This document shows positions 6,129 to 7,116 of a DNA stretch of 7,116 nucleotides, piece after piece (position 1 is the stretch's first letter; the number at the start of each line of letters is the position of its first letter). The position numbers and the translations under genes are program-made. The DNA lies in contig UQZM01000075.1 of assembly GCA_900545615.1 (NCBI GenBank), positions 1-7,116 of the forward strand, written 5' to 3'. The notes under the pieces were generated by a model. The model searched no databases and had not been told where the DNA came from. It saw only the letters and a program-made list of their open reading frames with translations. Source of the stretch: an uncultured Collinsella sp. Lineage in GTDB: Bacteria > Actinomycetota > Coriobacteriia > Coriobacteriales > Coriobacteriaceae.

Positions 6129-6968
6129 ATGGCGATCTATGTGACATCTGATGCTCACGGGCACGTGCGTGCGCTTGACGAGGCCCTGTCTAAGATCTCG
6201 TTGACGTCCGACGACACGCTGTACGTGCTGGGCGACATGATCGATCGCGGGCCCGATCCGGTCGGCGTTATTAAGCTCGTGCGCTCGCTGCCCAACGCCC
6301 ACGTGCTCAAGGGTAATCACGAGCAGATCATGCTCGATGCCATCATTGGTCAGGATCCGCTCGATGCCGAGACCTGGGATATCAACGGTGGCTGGACGAC
6401 GCGCGAGCAGCTCAACGACATGGAATTTGAGGCATACGAGGAGCTCGTGCGATGGATGGCCGCGCTGCCGCTCTACGCGGTGGTCGAGACCGAGGAGCGC
6501 CCGTATCTGCTGGTACATGCTGGAATCGAGATGAAGGCGGCGCGCGCGTTTTTGCTTGAGCATGGCGTCGATTGTGCCGATGGCGTCGGAGCGGTGGGTG
6601 CCGATCGCGAGTTGCTGCAGCAGATGCTCGCGGTGCAGTCGTCCGATGACCTGCTATGGATTCGTCACGGCTATTGGGATGTGCCGACCGGGCTGCTTTC
6701 TGCCGAGGGCAAGGGCCCGGTCGTGGTGAGCGGCCACACGCCCACGGTATCGCTTGGGCGCTATTGCGAGGTCGGTGGTCTGGCGGGGCTCGATGAGGAA
6801 TCGGGACGCGGGCAGATCGTGCGCTTGGGCGGCGAGGACACTGCCGGTGTGCCCGATCGTATCGATATCGACTGCGCCGCCGCCACCGGCTCCGAGTTCG
6901 GTCGCGTGGGCATCCTGCGGCTCGATGATGGGGCGGAGTTCTACGCGAATATTCGCCCCGGGGAATAA
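6129..6968 (+). CDS. PPP-type metallophosphoesterase
   Basis: A 279-residue calcineurin-like phosphoesterase with every metal-site motif: SDAHGH (D8, H10), GDMIDRG (D36, D39, R40), KGNHE (N63, H64), LLVHAG (H130) and VVSGHTP (H203). Two metal ions and a water would hydrolyse a phosphate ester. The layout is that of bacterial PPP phosphatases, which include Ser/Thr protein phosphatases and PrpE/ApaH-like dinucleoside tetraphosphatases. The sequence does not tell which, and no membrane segment or signal peptide is present. An insertion with W84, W89, W109 and many acidic residues (about 75-125) probably shapes the substrate cleft. The end, from about 246 (IDIDCAA) on, is the usual closing beta strand pair. 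The start follows AAGGAG by nine bases. It has its own promoter and is divergent from the antiporter; no functional link is proven. Confidence 0.92.
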   Translation: MAIYVTSDAHGHVRALDEALSKISLTSDDTLYVLGDMIDRGPDPVGVIKLVRSLPNAHVLKGNHEQIMLDAIIGQDPLDAETWDINGGWTTREQLNDMEFEAYEELVRWMAALPLYAVVETEERPYLLVHAGIEMKAARAFLLEHGVDCADGVGAVGADRELLQQMLAVQSSDDLLWIRHGYWDVPTGLLSAEGKGPVVVSGHTPTVSLGRYCEVGGLAGLDEESGRGQIVRLGGEDTAGVPDRIDIDCAAATGSEFGRVGILRLDDGAEFYANIRPGE

Positions 6969-7007
6969 CGGCGCAAGGGGTAGCTAATTTTGGACGGGGC
7001 CTTTTTT
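6955..7007 (+). terminator. Weak candidate terminator of the phosphoesterase gene
   Basis: GCCCCG (6955-6960, inside the last codons) can pair with CGGGGC (6995-7000), followed after one base by TTTTTT (7002-7007). The loop is long (34 bases) and a local GCCCC/GGGG pairing competes, so this is uncertain. Further T runs lie at 7013-7017 and 7039-7043. Confidence 0.25.
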
Positions 7008-7116
7008 GACTATTTTTGCCCTTCTGCCCGCAAATTGATTTTTCAGGGACGGGGATTAGATAAGGCTCTGTTAGACCAGGATTGACATACATGTGTCCCC
7101 ACGGTGCCATATCTTT
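6969..7116. other. T-rich, repeat-like intergenic tail
   Basis: No supported gene. Beside the 18-base repeat it holds two copies of a GGACGGGG block after a T run (6992-6999 and 7047-7054), three T runs of five or six, and TTGACA at 7082-7087, a possible -35 for a gene beyond the right edge with no clear -10 inside the window. A 31-codon TTG frame at 6990-7085 exists but has no independent support. Confidence 0.4.
6979..6996 (+). repeat. Short repeat, copy 2 (after the phosphoesterase stop)
   Basis: GGTAGCTAATTTTGGACG begins ten bases after the phosphoesterase stop and matches the minus-strand sequence at 4264-4247 in 16 of 18 positions. It supplies a second in-frame stop (TAG at 6981-6983). 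Confidence 0.5.

Noticed and set aside
6990..7085. 31-codon plus-strand frame starting at TTG
   Set aside because: It overlaps the T runs and repeat blocks, has only a weak AAGGGG upstream, and resembles no protein I know. It was kept out of the CDS list.
7082..7091. TTGACATACA shared with the M20 operator region (minus 1557-1548)
   Set aside because: Six of the ten bases are the -35 consensus, and the right half of the palindrome is not repeated, so the match is most likely chance.
1..7116. CRISPR arrays, tRNA or rRNA genes, transposases, phage genes, toxin-antitoxin or defence systems
   Set aside because: None found on either strand. All full-length genes belong to known metabolic, transport or phosphatase families.

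Overview
The window is GC-rich and densely coded. It reads as a chromosomal segment of an anaerobic actinobacterium of the class Coriobacteriia, most likely Collinsella or a close relative. This rests on the GC-rich codon choice, on a short SerA of the type also found in Clostridia (387 residues, one ACT domain, DFxxPKTVKM in place of the usual DVFxxEP), and on general protein style. The genus is an inference from memory, not a database result.

Five genes lie on the minus strand and one on the plus strand. Reading the minus strand in transcription order (right to left): a CPA1/NhaP2-type K+(Na+)/H+ antiporter with two C-terminal TrkA_C domains (5875-4274); a 227-base gap with a candidate promoter; serC (4046-2922) and serA (2853-1690), which form a two-gene serine-biosynthesis operon with a hairpin between the genes and a strong intrinsic terminator after serA; then a second unit with an M20 metallopeptidase (1512-292), preceded by a 17-base operator-like palindrome, and 39 bases further on a DUF1015-family gene that runs off the left edge (252-1). 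A PPP-type metallophosphoesterase (6129-6968) is transcribed divergently from the antiporter. The 253 bases between those two hold a recognisable plus-strand promoter and several dyads.

SerC and SerA supply the first two steps from 3-phosphoglycerate to phosphoserine. No phosphoserine phosphatase is visible. The DUF1015 gene next door is a family I remember seeing beside serA/serC in other anaerobes.

No clearly new multi-gene system is present. The items most worth checking are an 18-base sequence (16/18 identical) repeated just after the stop codons of both the antiporter and the phosphoesterase, the SerA active-site variant, the palindrome in front of the M20 gene, and the crowded divergent intergenic region. 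The last 148 bases contain no gene I can support; they are T-rich and repeat-like.
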